Below are positions 1-8,903 of a DNA stretch of 64,000 nt, in pieces (position 1 is the first letter of the stretch; each line of letters starts with the position of its first letter). The translations under genes and the position numbers were made by a program. The DNA is from Tigriopus japonicus (taxonomy: Eukaryota; Arthropoda; Copepoda; Harpacticoida; Harpacticidae), in contig CM021312.1 of assembly GCA_010645155.1 (NCBI GenBank), positions 13,473,408 to 13,537,407 of the forward strand, read 5' to 3'. The notes under the pieces are model-generated. The model saw only the letters and a program-made list of their open reading frames with translations, was not told the origin of the DNA and searched no databases.

Positions 1-1
1 T

Positions 2-1531
2 GATAAGTTTGTTCTCAATTTCATGGGTTGCGAGCCCGCCATGGCTTCATTAGTAAAATATCTGAATGTCATATCGTCTAAAGGCACAAAGATGGACCGA
101 TTTATGAGTCTTCTTGGAAGTCACAGTGTTGAACAAATCTTAAGATCTTTTGTCAAACACACTTCGTCTTTAGAGATACTTTTATCATCCTTTTCTAAAA
201 CAAACGTGACTCAATTTGTGGGTGTTTGGACCAAGATTCTCTTGGCGAGACGTGAATGTCCAAAAGAGCATCAGCGAACACTTGTGTCGTTCCTAGCTCA
301 AAAGTTGACCCAAGACACTCTTTGTCAAGTCTTTCTGGATGGGCTATGTCTCTGGGGGGATCCGATCATTGCTAGGGCTTATGTCGCCCAAGAAGTGATT
401 CATTACTCCAGGATTTGTGTGCTCTTATTTCATCACATTGACTCGCAAACATTGCAAAAGTATCAAACCAAGATTATCGAAACCTTAGTTGGTGGTTTGC
501 CTCATCACTTCCATTCAGCAGATGGCCGAACCGTTTCTTTGGCTAAATATTTCAGTGAGCTTTTGACTTCCAATATAGCTCAAATTTGTAATGGAGAATC
601 TGCTTCACTTCCGGAAGAGGTTCTTAAGCCGAGTGACGATCTTTGTCAAAGTCTCATTGACGAGCTTTGTCAATGCCCTGCTTGCCCTCAATTTTGGTTC
701 AATGCCAAATTATATCAACGGAAATCTCCAAATCACGCTCAATCCAAGCCGGAAGTTCACGAGGATAAAAAGAGTAATGAAAATGACATCGAAAGCGAAG
801 ACGATCTTGAGCCAATCGAGACTTTAGAAGCACCTTCTCGGAAGAAAGTGGTGTTTCTCCGACAATTCTTGGAGCGATTTTCTGAAGTAGATCAATTTGA
901 TGAAACATCTGAAATTTTGGAATCCCTTCCAGATGTGATTACAGCTCAATTAGCACTTGAGCATCCTCAAACTGGTCAAGAAATCACTGACTCTCTGTTC
1001 AATTGGGAAAATAAGTTCGAGGATCCTGGACTCGATCTTTCTCGCAAACGGAGCTTATGCCAAGTCATCGTCAGTAGCCCTGACTCCAATATCCCGCATC
1101 TGTGTGCCTTGTTCCACCAGGAATACGTTCAGTCCTATAAGAAGAACATGATTCTCGACGTGCTTTCCGGTTGTTCTGAGAGGCTCTCTTTGAAAGACCT
1201 CCAGACTTTGACACGTGTCTCTTTTGACTGTCTACTTAGAGAGGAAGACACTCTTCGGCGGCAAGATACTGTCGTTCAAATCCCTTTTGTCATGTACTTA
1301 ACAAAGTTGTTCAGGATTTTACCAGAGACCATGATCACAGATAGATTAGCTGGAAAGTATTTGAAGGCATTGACCAGTCTTAGTGGGACCGATTCTGCCA
1401 CGGAGCAAGTGGTACGACACGCCCTCAATTCGGTGCTGCCTAAGATGGAACATATTCAGATGGAGGATCAAGTACAAAGTGGATTAATGGAAACACGAAA
1501 ACGGTTGATAGCTATTGAGAACTTACGGTAG
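2..1531 (+). CDS. TELO2: TELO2 / TEL2 homologue, C-terminal part (5' end outside window)
   Basis: TELO2 is the scaffold of the TTT complex (TELO2-TTI1-TTI2), which with HSP90 matures PIKK kinases such as ATM, ATR and mTOR. The frame is open back to the window edge; the first in-frame ATG (23) is unlikely to be the true start because the family is about 800 residues and only about 510 are here. Numbering from that ATG, a helical repeat region (1-250) is followed by an acidic linker at 258-264 (ESEDDLEP), which in this family is a casein-kinase-2-type site. Residues about 270-390 match the TEL2 C-terminal domain, including a segment like the family's ILDVL motif (MILDVLSGCSERLS). The stop at 1531 is followed by AATAAA at 1559. 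Its neighbour, the GT31 gene, is convergent with only 54 bp between stops. The family call is firm; the upstream exons are not visible. Confidence 0.82.
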   Translation, partial: DKFVLNFMGCEPAMASLVKYLNVISSKGTKMDRFMSLLGSHSVEQILRSFVKHTSSLEILLSSFSKTNVTQFVGVWTKILLARRECPKEHQRTLVSFLAQKLTQDTLCQVFLDGLCLWGDPIIARAYVAQEVIHYSRICVLLFHHIDSQTLQKYQTKIIETLVGGLPHHFHSADGRTVSLAKYFSELLTSNIAQICNGESASLPEEVLKPSDDLCQSLIDELCQCPACPQFWFNAKLYQRKSPNHAQSKPEVHEDKKSNENDIESEDDLEPIETLEAPSRKKVVFLRQFLERFSEVDQFDETSEILESLPDVITAQLALEHPQTGQEITDSLFNWENKFEDPGLDLSRKRSLCQVIVSSPDSNIPHLCALFHQEYVQSYKKNMILDVLSGCSERLSLKDLQTLTRVSFDCLLREEDTLRRQDTVVQIPFVMYLTKLFRILPETMITDRLAGKYLKALTSLSGTDSATEQVVRHALNSVLPKMEHIQMEDQVQSGLMETRKRLIAIENLR

Positions 1532-1558
1532 TTCGGGATCATTGTGTTGCAAAAATGA

Positions 1559-1564
1559 AATAAA
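1559..1564 (+). promoter_or_regulatory. poly(A) signal of TELO2
   Basis: AATAAA lies 28 bp after the TELO2 stop. Cleavage would be expected 10-30 bp further on, inside the last codons of the convergent glycosyltransferase gene. Confidence 0.6.
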
Positions 1565-1585
1565 GAGACCTTTGTGATGTTTGCA

Positions 1586-4500
1586 TTACAGTTTATTTGG
1601 AACCACAAAGACCTCTCCAATCCCTTGAGATTGGGCTATTTGAAAGGGGTCATTGGAGTTAATGCAGGTTTGAATCACAGCCTTGGCCCAAGGTCGTCTT
1701 GAGCATTGCTTCATATCACAGCTCGTAGCCAAATGACCAAATTGTTTGACCATTTCCCAATCTTCCATCGAAGGAGCAATGGCAAAATCGCACAAATAAG
1801 TAGGATCGTCCAGACAGCATTGGGCATGGCCTTTATGGACGGTGAAGTAAGAGTTGAAAGTCAAAAGCTCGACGTTGATTTTTTTCCCGAGGATCCCGCT
1901 CACCCAGAGGTCATCTATCCAATTGAATTCATTTTGTTGCGATTGTTGGACGAGGTTCATAGCGGTTTTCGGACTAGTCACATAGGCCCATCCAGACATG
2001 AAATCTGGATAAACTTTGCCTGGGTACTCCTCTTGGGAAACGTACCATTTGCTCTTGAGGTCTCGTTGAGGAGTCAGACCAATTTGTTTGTACCCAAGCA
2101 TTTGATTGTCCAATTGAGGGTACTGTTCTTCCAGTTTATGGACCCATTGGAAGAGATCCACCATGATATCGTCGTCCATTTTCAGAACATACCTGTAAAA
2201 CATGAAGCTTTGTTTGAAACTCGTTCTTCACACAATGGAAACAACGGATACAAATGAAATTTATTCAAGACGAAAACGTGGCCCTCAATTTGGCAAGTTC
2301 ATCCTTCAGTTTGTCACGTTCAAATTCAACTACATGGAGTTGACTCCGTAGGTGGTCTAGGGTCTTCTTCAGTTCCGCTGTGGTCGATTCAAGATCCACT
2401 CGTTGGACTTGCCGTTTCGAGCGACAGATTTGAGCGTAGCCCCTATTCTTTAATGTTCTTCTCTTTTGTTTTAATCGAAGGACCTCTGACCTGGGCAGAC
2501 CTCGCAGTTTTTTGTTCAATTCTCGCACACTCAAACTCATCAAATGCTCCTCTTCGATTGTTAACTCCTCTCTGGAATCGTCGGAGGAAGATACGCGAGC
2601 ATCGCTTTTCTCGTGCTTTTCTTGACCGGGCGATGCGAAGTGACTCTCCGTTAGCGGAGGAGGAGGAGCATTGTTGTTCTCATTGTTTTCCGAGAGGAAA
2701 AATTGACTGTTGTTCTCGAGGGAGATCTCGTTTTCCAGGTGTGAAACAGGGCCAAGAGAACAAGAAGAAGAAGTTGGAGGGGGAGGAGGAGGAGGAGGAG
2801 GGACAGAATCGAGTTGCACCAAATTCAGTGGAACAACAGTAGTCGGACAAGATTGGACTGATGAGGCCAATGGGAGGGCATTGTTCACCACGTGACACGG
2901 GGAATAGGTGTAAGGTGTATGGGATAGCTGGGAGGAGCTCACAATCTGTTCGCACACAATAGACGACAATCCATCGCTCAGTAGTTGAAGAGATTCCATT
3001 GAGGTCGGCACGTGGATGGAGTCGTTGTTATACATGTCACTTTCATTGAGCCTTTCCAGACCCATCGATGCCACTGGATTGTCATTGGTAATGATTGTCT
3101 GTGCTGGAGGTGCTTGGATTTGAAAATGGAAATTTTGAAAGTTCAAGTTCTCAATGTCCAAGGTTTTGAAATCTTCTAAATTGAGTAGAATGGATCCCGT
3201 CGCCTCTTGTGGATCTTGGCCATTCGAGGTCTGACTCGAATAGGTCGGCAACTGCATTGCCGAGTCCAAGACCATATTCTCAATGAAATACTGGTCATTA
3301 TAATTGGTCGTGGGAGGTACACCCAATATGGCTTGTCCGTTCTCCATATTGATTTGAAATAAATTTACCTTCAAAAGTGTTTGGCTAAGGTCCAACAACA
3401 CCTCTTCCAGATCAGAAACACACATTTTTGTGACATCCCACGTCGCGAGTAAGTAGTGGGTCGAACCCTCCCTCTGCTCATCATGTCTTTCTCCATTTCC
3501 CCTGCTCATTCACATCCTGATCCAGCCCAAATCAGGGTCAGGTCGAATATCTATCTTCACGCCCTCAAGTGACACGGCAAAGACATTCGTCATCTTTCTC
3601 GAATGCTTCACGCTACTCTAATTTTAGCCTCATTTCCGAAAGCGCGGCTTTGAAGCGACGTAACAACTAGCTCGTTTGCGAAATTGTGCACTACACCAAG
3701 ATGTTTTCATCCAACTCTGCTATTATTACTTCGACCAAGCCAATTTCAAGCTACCAAGCACTTACTCGTTTGAAATTATAATTGATACTTGTTAGAACGA
3801 ACCTGGCGTGACTGCAGAAATGAGAAGCCCATTGTAAACCCATGATGTGCTTGTAAGAAAGGTTCCTGTAGCTCTCTTGAAAATTCCCTTGCACCAAATC
3901 TTGGAAATCGAATTGTTCCCGATTGATTTGTTCTTGGTCGACTTCCTCATCTTGAGCCAACAGGAACACCCGGTGGATCCGGTGAGAACGGAGGAGATAA
4001 GTTGAATAAGCGTCTCTTTGGGCAGCTCGAGCTTGGAAATCTCGAGCATTCGATGTTACAAGTATCACCAGTTTCCAAGGGGGGTAATTTGCGATTTCGC
4101 ATGGCGTGTTGATGATGAACCTGCAACCAAGATTAAAAGCAAAAACGACTCAGATGACGACGATACTCAACTCTTTTAATGGCATGAGATGACTCAACCA
4201 ATGTTTGCACTTTCCTCTTCTTTCTCGAACAAAAGAGAATGGAAGTTGGTAAATAAATGGAAACTTTTGTCGGTCATGTACGATCCGATGTTAAAACGAG
4301 AAGTGTCGAAAACAATTTCGGAGCACAAAAAACCCTGAGGCTTTTTACACCCGTCTTAGCATATTTATGAATTATTTTCACGTTTTTAAGTTGATTTTCA
4401 TCAAAGGAAATATGGCAATTCTCCTTCTGATTATCACGTTCAACTTTCTTTTGTTCTAAATTTCGGTCCGTCTGACTGACAGAGAGAGAATCCTCTCATG

Positions 4501-6596
4501 GTACTAGTGCTACTACCTACCAACTTGTGTAGAAGTGCGGAGAAGAAACAAAATTCGTGGGAAAAAACGAACTCCCCGAAGGGCTCGAATCGGATCCTTC
4601 TCACGTTCTTCGTTCATAATAACACCAAGCCTCTGAGTAGGGCATAAAACCAGATAAATCAGATTTCCAACTTAGTGTGTTTGCATGCTAAGTGTTTTTC
4701 TACTATTTGATCATTAAATAATTGATTTTCGATCACGTTTAGTAATTCAAGAAAAAAATGAAAGATTTCTGCACAGTTGTTTTGCCTAAATAAAGAACTT
4801 TTTTAATAACTATTTGTTCCTTATTTGATCTACATACTTCTAAACCTTTGATTTTCATCTTCAACAATGAGGACTAAAAATTGATCTTTGTTTGTCGAAG
4901 AACTTTACTCTTTCATTTCGAATTTTTTATGTCTAATATTTCTTTTAGGTTTTTAATGATGTTTTATTGCAAACCACTAAATAGTTACGTATAAGAAAAC
5001 CAAAGGAAAAATAACATTCCAGAGTCCAGTGGGCGTAGGCTACAAAGTGAATGAATGATCATGCAAGCTGTAAGATCACAACGAAAGGATACCTTTCAAA
5101 ACATCATCTTTCTCAAACATCAAACATTTTGCTCCAATACTGTAAACTTTGTCAAGTTTATTTGACGTATCCTTTTCCATTTTTTGTGTTTTTTCTTTGA
5201 ATAGTTTGCATTTTGGAGCAGAGGAGGTAGGAAAAATTTCAAGTTCTTCTCAAACTACTATCAAGATAACTCTAGACCGCATGTTAACGCACATAATTCA
5301 AAAGCGAGAGTATACCAAAATCAAGTCAGATTAACCGGTCTCGAGTATATACTCGTGACAAATCCGGTGTTTGAAACGCAGCAGCTGGGGAGAGTATATA
5401 CTCGACGAATGCTAATTCGACTTGATTTTGCCATACTCTCGCTTTTAAATTAAGTGCGTTAACATGCGGACTATTGCTTGTCAACCATCTCGGTTGAATT
5501 CAACATATTGAAATGGCCCAAAGAACGAATTTGATCAACCAACACCAGTAACGGTTAATCGTTAACTGTTCTTACAGAAAATCAGTTAATTTTATAGCCC
5601 TACGTCTGTCGAGCCAAAGCAATTCAATTGTGTCAAATAGGATTCTGCCTCAGGAAGGAAGGAAGGAAGGAAGGAAGAAGGGTGTTTCCCTGACTGCATG
5701 TGCCGAGAAACTTACTTGGCCGGTTGTTTCTTCACCTCCAATATCAATAGATCGAGGTGTTTTGGAGGCAATATGGTATCAAACGGTCGGTTGGTTTTTT
5801 TCTCACGAAAGTTTCGAAGAACTCGAAATTCCTATACCATTAAACGTGTTGAGAAACTCTATAATGACATGGGCTAGTTTAAACCCTCATGTATTAAGTT
5901 TTATTTTTTAATCTATTTAAATGGTGGCTTTTGTTGCACTTTGGCAGTCTCGTAGTATTTCAATTGTCTGAACAGAAATACTATTCGCTTGAGATTTAGA
6001 TATAATTCGGTAGGATAGCGAAAGTTATCTCGCTATCACTTTAAGCAAGTACAAAAAGCCAAAAAAAACATGCTTTTGGATGAACTGTCATTCATACGAT
6101 CGCGCTTCAAGTGGGATAGGAAAGTTCCCTTAAAACTTTGCCCAGATGCACAATTGGTGCACGAATGATTACTTGTTTCAGACTTACTAGGTGATCTGAG
6201 TGTTACTATCTGCTTCAATCGATTAATGAACACTTGGCCACTCTCTTTAGAGTCTTTTTACTATGCTTAATATAAGCTTAGTTTTTATTCAATTCCACCT
6301 TTCACAAAATTTAGCATAACTTATGCTACTTTTATCATTAAGACAGCTGAAAGTCATTTCATGCATCGAACTTGAAGAATTTTTCTATGCAAATGAGAAC
6401 CGAAACGATTGAACGATCGAACTTTGACTAACCTAAAATCGGTCAAGTTGATGACAGTCCAGTTGGATGGATACAATGGATGATCGCTAAGTATGTTTGG
6501 CGTGTGGATCTTGGGATGTTCGGGTAAGATCGATAGCATCATGTGCCATGACAACATGAGCACCATTGACATATACAGTCCTAGCAACCGGTTCAT
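1586..6596 (-). CDS. GT31 family beta-1,3-galactosyltransferase-like enzyme, 3 coding exons
   Basis: Coding exons read 6596-6433, 4120-3803 and 2192-1586. All junctions keep phase and use GT/AG, giving 362 residues. This is a type II Golgi enzyme of CAZy family GT31, which transfers a sugar (often galactose or GlcNAc) in beta-1,3 linkage from a UDP donor. Residues about 4-24 form the signal anchor. The motif INLTDF is at 49-54, [18 protein letters not shown] marks the first conserved block, and the metal-binding DDD is at 167-169, right after the exon 2/3 junction ([10 protein letters not shown]). [12 protein letters not shown] block and a WIDDLWVSG block (family ED-V-G site) follow. The exact acceptor cannot be told from sequence. 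Intron 2 (3802-2193) contains an entire Maf gene on the same strand; intron 1 (6432-4121) carries a MITE. Confidence 0.88.
1592..1597 (-). promoter_or_regulatory. poly(A) signal inside the last codons of the GT31 gene
   Basis: AATAAA on the minus strand reads as the Asn-Lys codons just before the final Leu and the TAA stop. No later AATAAA is visible before the TELO2 stop, so this hexamer may serve the transcript. The placement is seen; its use is inferred. Confidence 0.45.
2260..2265 (-). promoter_or_regulatory. poly(A) signal overlapping the Maf stop codon
   Basis: The minus-strand sequence reads TGAATAAA, so AATAAA begins at the A of the TGA stop. It lies 67 bp before the acceptor of the last GT31 exon, so cleavage here would end the Maf mRNA within the host intron. 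Confidence 0.55.
2265..3509 (-). CDS. Large-Maf-like bZIP transcription factor, intronless, nested in the GT31 intron
   Basis: A single 414-residue ORF starts at an ATG (3509). The C-terminus has the Maf layout: the extended homology region at about 308-345 ([20 protein letters not shown]), then a basic region at about 347-367 with [18 protein letters not shown], which holds the Maf-specific NRGYAQxCR signature, and a leucine zipper at about 371-407. Large Mafs bind MARE sites as dimers in the nucleus and control differentiation (traffic jam in flies, MafA/MafB/c-Maf in vertebrates). The N-terminal 300 residues are acidic and Ser/Gln-rich with a run of nine prolines, consistent with an activation domain; small Mafs lack this, so large Maf is favoured. 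Large Mafs are often intronless. The whole gene lies within the 1610-bp second intron of the GT31 gene, same strand, with only about 290 bp upstream for a promoter. Confidence 0.88.
   Translation of the reverse strand: MSRGNGERHDEQREGSTHYLLATWDVTKMCVSDLEEVLLDLSQTLLKVNLFQINMENGQAILGVPPTTNYNDQYFIENMVLDSAMQLPTYSSQTSNGQDPQEATGSILLNLEDFKTLDIENLNFQNFHFQIQAPPAQTIITNDNPVASMGLERLNESDMYNNDSIHVPTSMESLQLLSDGLSSIVCEQIVSSSQLSHTPYTYSPCHVVNNALPLASSVQSCPTTVVPLNLVQLDSVPPPPPPPPPTSSSCSLGPVSHLENEISLENNSQFFLSENNENNNAPPPPLTESHFASPGQEKHEKSDARVSSSDDSREELTIEEEHLMSLSVRELNKKLRGLPRSEVLRLKQKRRTLKNRGYAQICRSKRQVQRVDLESTTAELKKTLDHLRSQLHVVEFERDKLKDELAKLRATFSS
3510..3802 (-). promoter_or_regulatory. Probable promoter / 5' UTR interval of the nested Maf gene
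   Basis: This is the only DNA between the Maf start codon and the upstream GT31 exon. I see no clear TATA box at a fixed position. The interval has a few CpG-containing stretches (for example around 3640-3675). The promoter role is inferred from position only. Confidence 0.35.
5275..5471. mobile_element. Palindromic MITE, Tc1/mariner type, flanked by TA
   Basis: The left arm (5275 onward, GACCGCATGTTAACGCAC) and the right arm (ending 5471) are imperfect inverted copies of about 78 bp, each running into GAGTATATACTC. The arms share GCGAGAGTAT and CAAAATCAAGT blocks with scattered mismatches. TA dinucleotides flank both ends (5273-5274 and 5472-5473), as expected for Tc1/mariner target duplication. 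There is no ORF inside, so it is non-autonomous. Confidence 0.75.
5653..5677. repeat. (AAGG)n microsatellite
   Basis: About six tandem GGAA units in the first intron of the GT31 gene. Confidence 0.9.
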
Positions 6597-6876
6597 GGTA
6601 AAACTTCACCCCCAGCACGACACTTTCCATTATTTACACATGATTCCATACACTTCAAAGTGAAACTGACGAAGAAAACGACCAGTTCATTAGTTTGTCC
6701 CCAAGTCTTGTCATTCTTCCATCGAACTCTGATTGTAACTCAAACGCGAACTACGAACATCTCGGTCCTCGGATGTTTTCGCAGTCTCAAATGACTTGAA
6801 ACTGGTTGGAATCTTCAAGCAGCGCCACTTTCAACCATTCCATTTCACTCGTCGAGTCCTCGTCCGATCCCTGAGC

Positions 6877-7335
6877 TCATTCCGAGTGTGTTCTGTGGCT
6901 TCCAAAAGCTAGCTTGTTCTTCCAGCTCCCCCGGAATTTATTAAACTCGACGAGGTGTGCGCCGTCAATCTCCGGGATACCAAAGCCGGTTTTAAGGATA
7001 GAAAATGAAATGATGGTGAGCTTGTTGGGTGAATATGGAGGTGAACAGGTTGCAGGGTTGGGAGTGAGCGGTCTTTTGAACACCTCGTCATCGATAAATA
7101 AAGCTCTGACTTCAGTCTCCACATGCATCCAGTCATATCCTTCATGCGTGTAAACCAAATAGTAAAAAAGCAACCCACAACTTGGCCACAAGTGGCCGTT
7201 TTTCAAACCTTCTCGTCTGTTTAGATTACCATATAAAGATGCCCCTTCTTCCCAGGTGTCCTCCACGTACTTGCATTCACTTGCAATCCAAAGATGTAGA
7301 TAGATAATTGCGGTGGTATTAATCTTGGATTAATC
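6877..7335 (-). CDS. Unidentified coding-like exon
   Basis: The minus frame is open from about 7335 to a TGA at 6877 (about 150 residues) with balanced, gene-like codon choice and no in-frame ATG near its 5' end, so it would need an upstream exon. The reading contains WEEGASLYGNLNRREG, an aromatic stretch LFYYLVYTHEGYDWMHVE and a C-terminal Pro-rich part. I do not recognise it. It lies 280 bp upstream of the GT31 start on the same strand and could be a separate gene's last exon or chance. Confidence 0.3.
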
Positions 7336-7589
7336 CTTGAACCTTGATATCAAATCTATCAAATCAAGAGATACACCAAAGAGATTCTTCCAAAGGAAAT
7401 GTCATCCAAGAGTACGGCGAAAATGAGAGAAGTTATGCGCTCTGAAGTATTTTTCACTTCAAGCAATCTATCAAATTCCATGGCGCCAAAATAAATAAGC
7501 AAAAAGTCTTTGTGGTAACTCTGGCAGATTTCAAATCAAGTTGATGACTCTGAGCGTTAAGAGATAACCTCAAAAATATGAAATTAAGC

Positions 7590-7952
7590 TCAATGGAAGT
7601 GCGGTGAATCTGATGCTGAAATCGGATAAACAATGTACATTTCAAATTTGATGACCTGGAAATTGGTCAAGCATAAGAGTAGCAGATCATGCATGGCTTT
7701 ACAGACATTTTGTGATGAGAGACTTCCAATCCTTGCCATGGTCTGACGAACCACAAATGAACCAATAACCATCCACTCATTCACGAATAGACGGCTAATT
7801 GCAGAAAATCCGAACACCGACGGAAACTCGTTGGGCAATGCTCTCAAATCTTTCATTTTTAATTGCTCTACGGAGTATTTAAAATTTAACTTATGGACTC
7901 TACAAATCTTGCAGTCGAAAAAAAGTAACTGTTGATAGTGCAAGTTTAGCAA
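7590..7952 (-). CDS. Unidentified coding-like ORF, possibly a membrane-protein exon
   Basis: A 120-residue minus-strand frame without an ATG at its edge (first internal Met about residue 33). Its middle part (NEFPSVFGFSAISRLFVNEW and following) alternates hydrophobic and small residues. This faintly recalls the TM6 area of arthropod gustatory receptors, but no diagnostic motif is present. A CAG|GTCATC site inside could be a donor. No firm identity. Confidence 0.22.
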   Translation of the reverse strand: MLNLHYQQLLFFDCKICRVHKLNFKYSVEQLKMKDLRALPNEFPSVFGFSAISRLFVNEWMVIGSFVVRQTMARIGSLSSQNVCKAMHDLLLLCLTNFQVIKFEMYIVYPISASDSPHFH

Positions 7953-8903
7953 AAACTGCAGGATCCGAATTTCAGATTGATAAATTAGGGGAATAACATT
8001 TCAGGTTGCTCTTCTCGCATGCGTAACCTTAAATATTGCATTAGAAAAACGAACATATTTTCTGAAGTTTGGGTATCATACTAGTCGAACGACTAGAGAA
8101 TGGACGAGTGTGTGCTTTGAAACAATATTCATATTAAAGCAAGTATACTTGTTCTTAACGTTAGTGCTTGATTATAAGTCATTAAAAGTTCCTTTCCAGG
8201 TTATTTTTGACCACAAGCCATAAAGAAATGTCCCAGAAAGGGTAGAAAGCCTTTAGAATGGGCCACGGGAATGATGGGTTTTCCAGGTATTTCATGTACC
8301 TGATGCATCTAATGTATTACACCAGCCAATGCAATCTAAAAATGGATGAAGCGAAACGCCATAAAACAATTTCATTAACAAACTGATGGTGGAGCATATT
8401 CAAGCCTGAAAAAGGTGCTGTCTTTTGATTCAGGTTTTCTTAAATTGAGTTGGTTGCAAATGAAGAGGGTTGGAGTATGAGTAAGATATATGAAAATTAT
8501 TTTGAAAGTAATTTTCCTAAATTTATTCAGTTAATTTCTTATTGAAATGTTCCGAAGTCGTTCATCCCAAATAAACGGAAAGAAGCAATTGAAGGATTTT
8601 TTTCCCTATACTTGGTCAAAAATGTCGACTCTTTCTTTCTACATCCTGTATGTGGCGTGTCACAATTAGGAATATGCCCAGGAGACATACGTACAACCGC
8701 TCAAAGGCTCGATTAGTTTACGTCCATACTCTAATACAGTATTTGGAACAGCAACTGCTCTGTTCACTCAAGGTATTACTAGAACTTTGTGGCTTTCTTC
8801 TGCGGTGTTTGGGCATCGATTGCTAAAATAGTGTTCGTTAAAAAAAACAAGATGAAATAGAATTTAAGTTTAATCTTGGTCAAATTGATCCAATCCAACA
8901 ACC
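7953..8903. other. Intergenic, no gene seen
   Basis: AT-rich DNA between the uncertain minus-strand ORFs and the channel gene start at 8904. It would contain the channel promoter. I see no repeat or conserved element. Confidence 0.5.

Larger units (their letters stand above)
4121..6432 (-). other. Intron 1 of the GT31 gene (2.3 kb)
   Basis: Donor GTTAGT at 6432 and acceptor TTGCAG ending at 4121 define this interval. It is AT-rich and holds no convincing ORF. It contains a palindromic mariner-type MITE (5275-5471) and an AAGG microsatellite (5653-5677). Confidence 0.75.

Noticed and set aside
2265..4120. A fusion gene between GT31 and Maf
   Set aside because: The GT31 junction 3803/2192 restores the conserved block before DDD exactly, and the Maf ORF has its own start, stop and AATAAA, so two genes are simpler.
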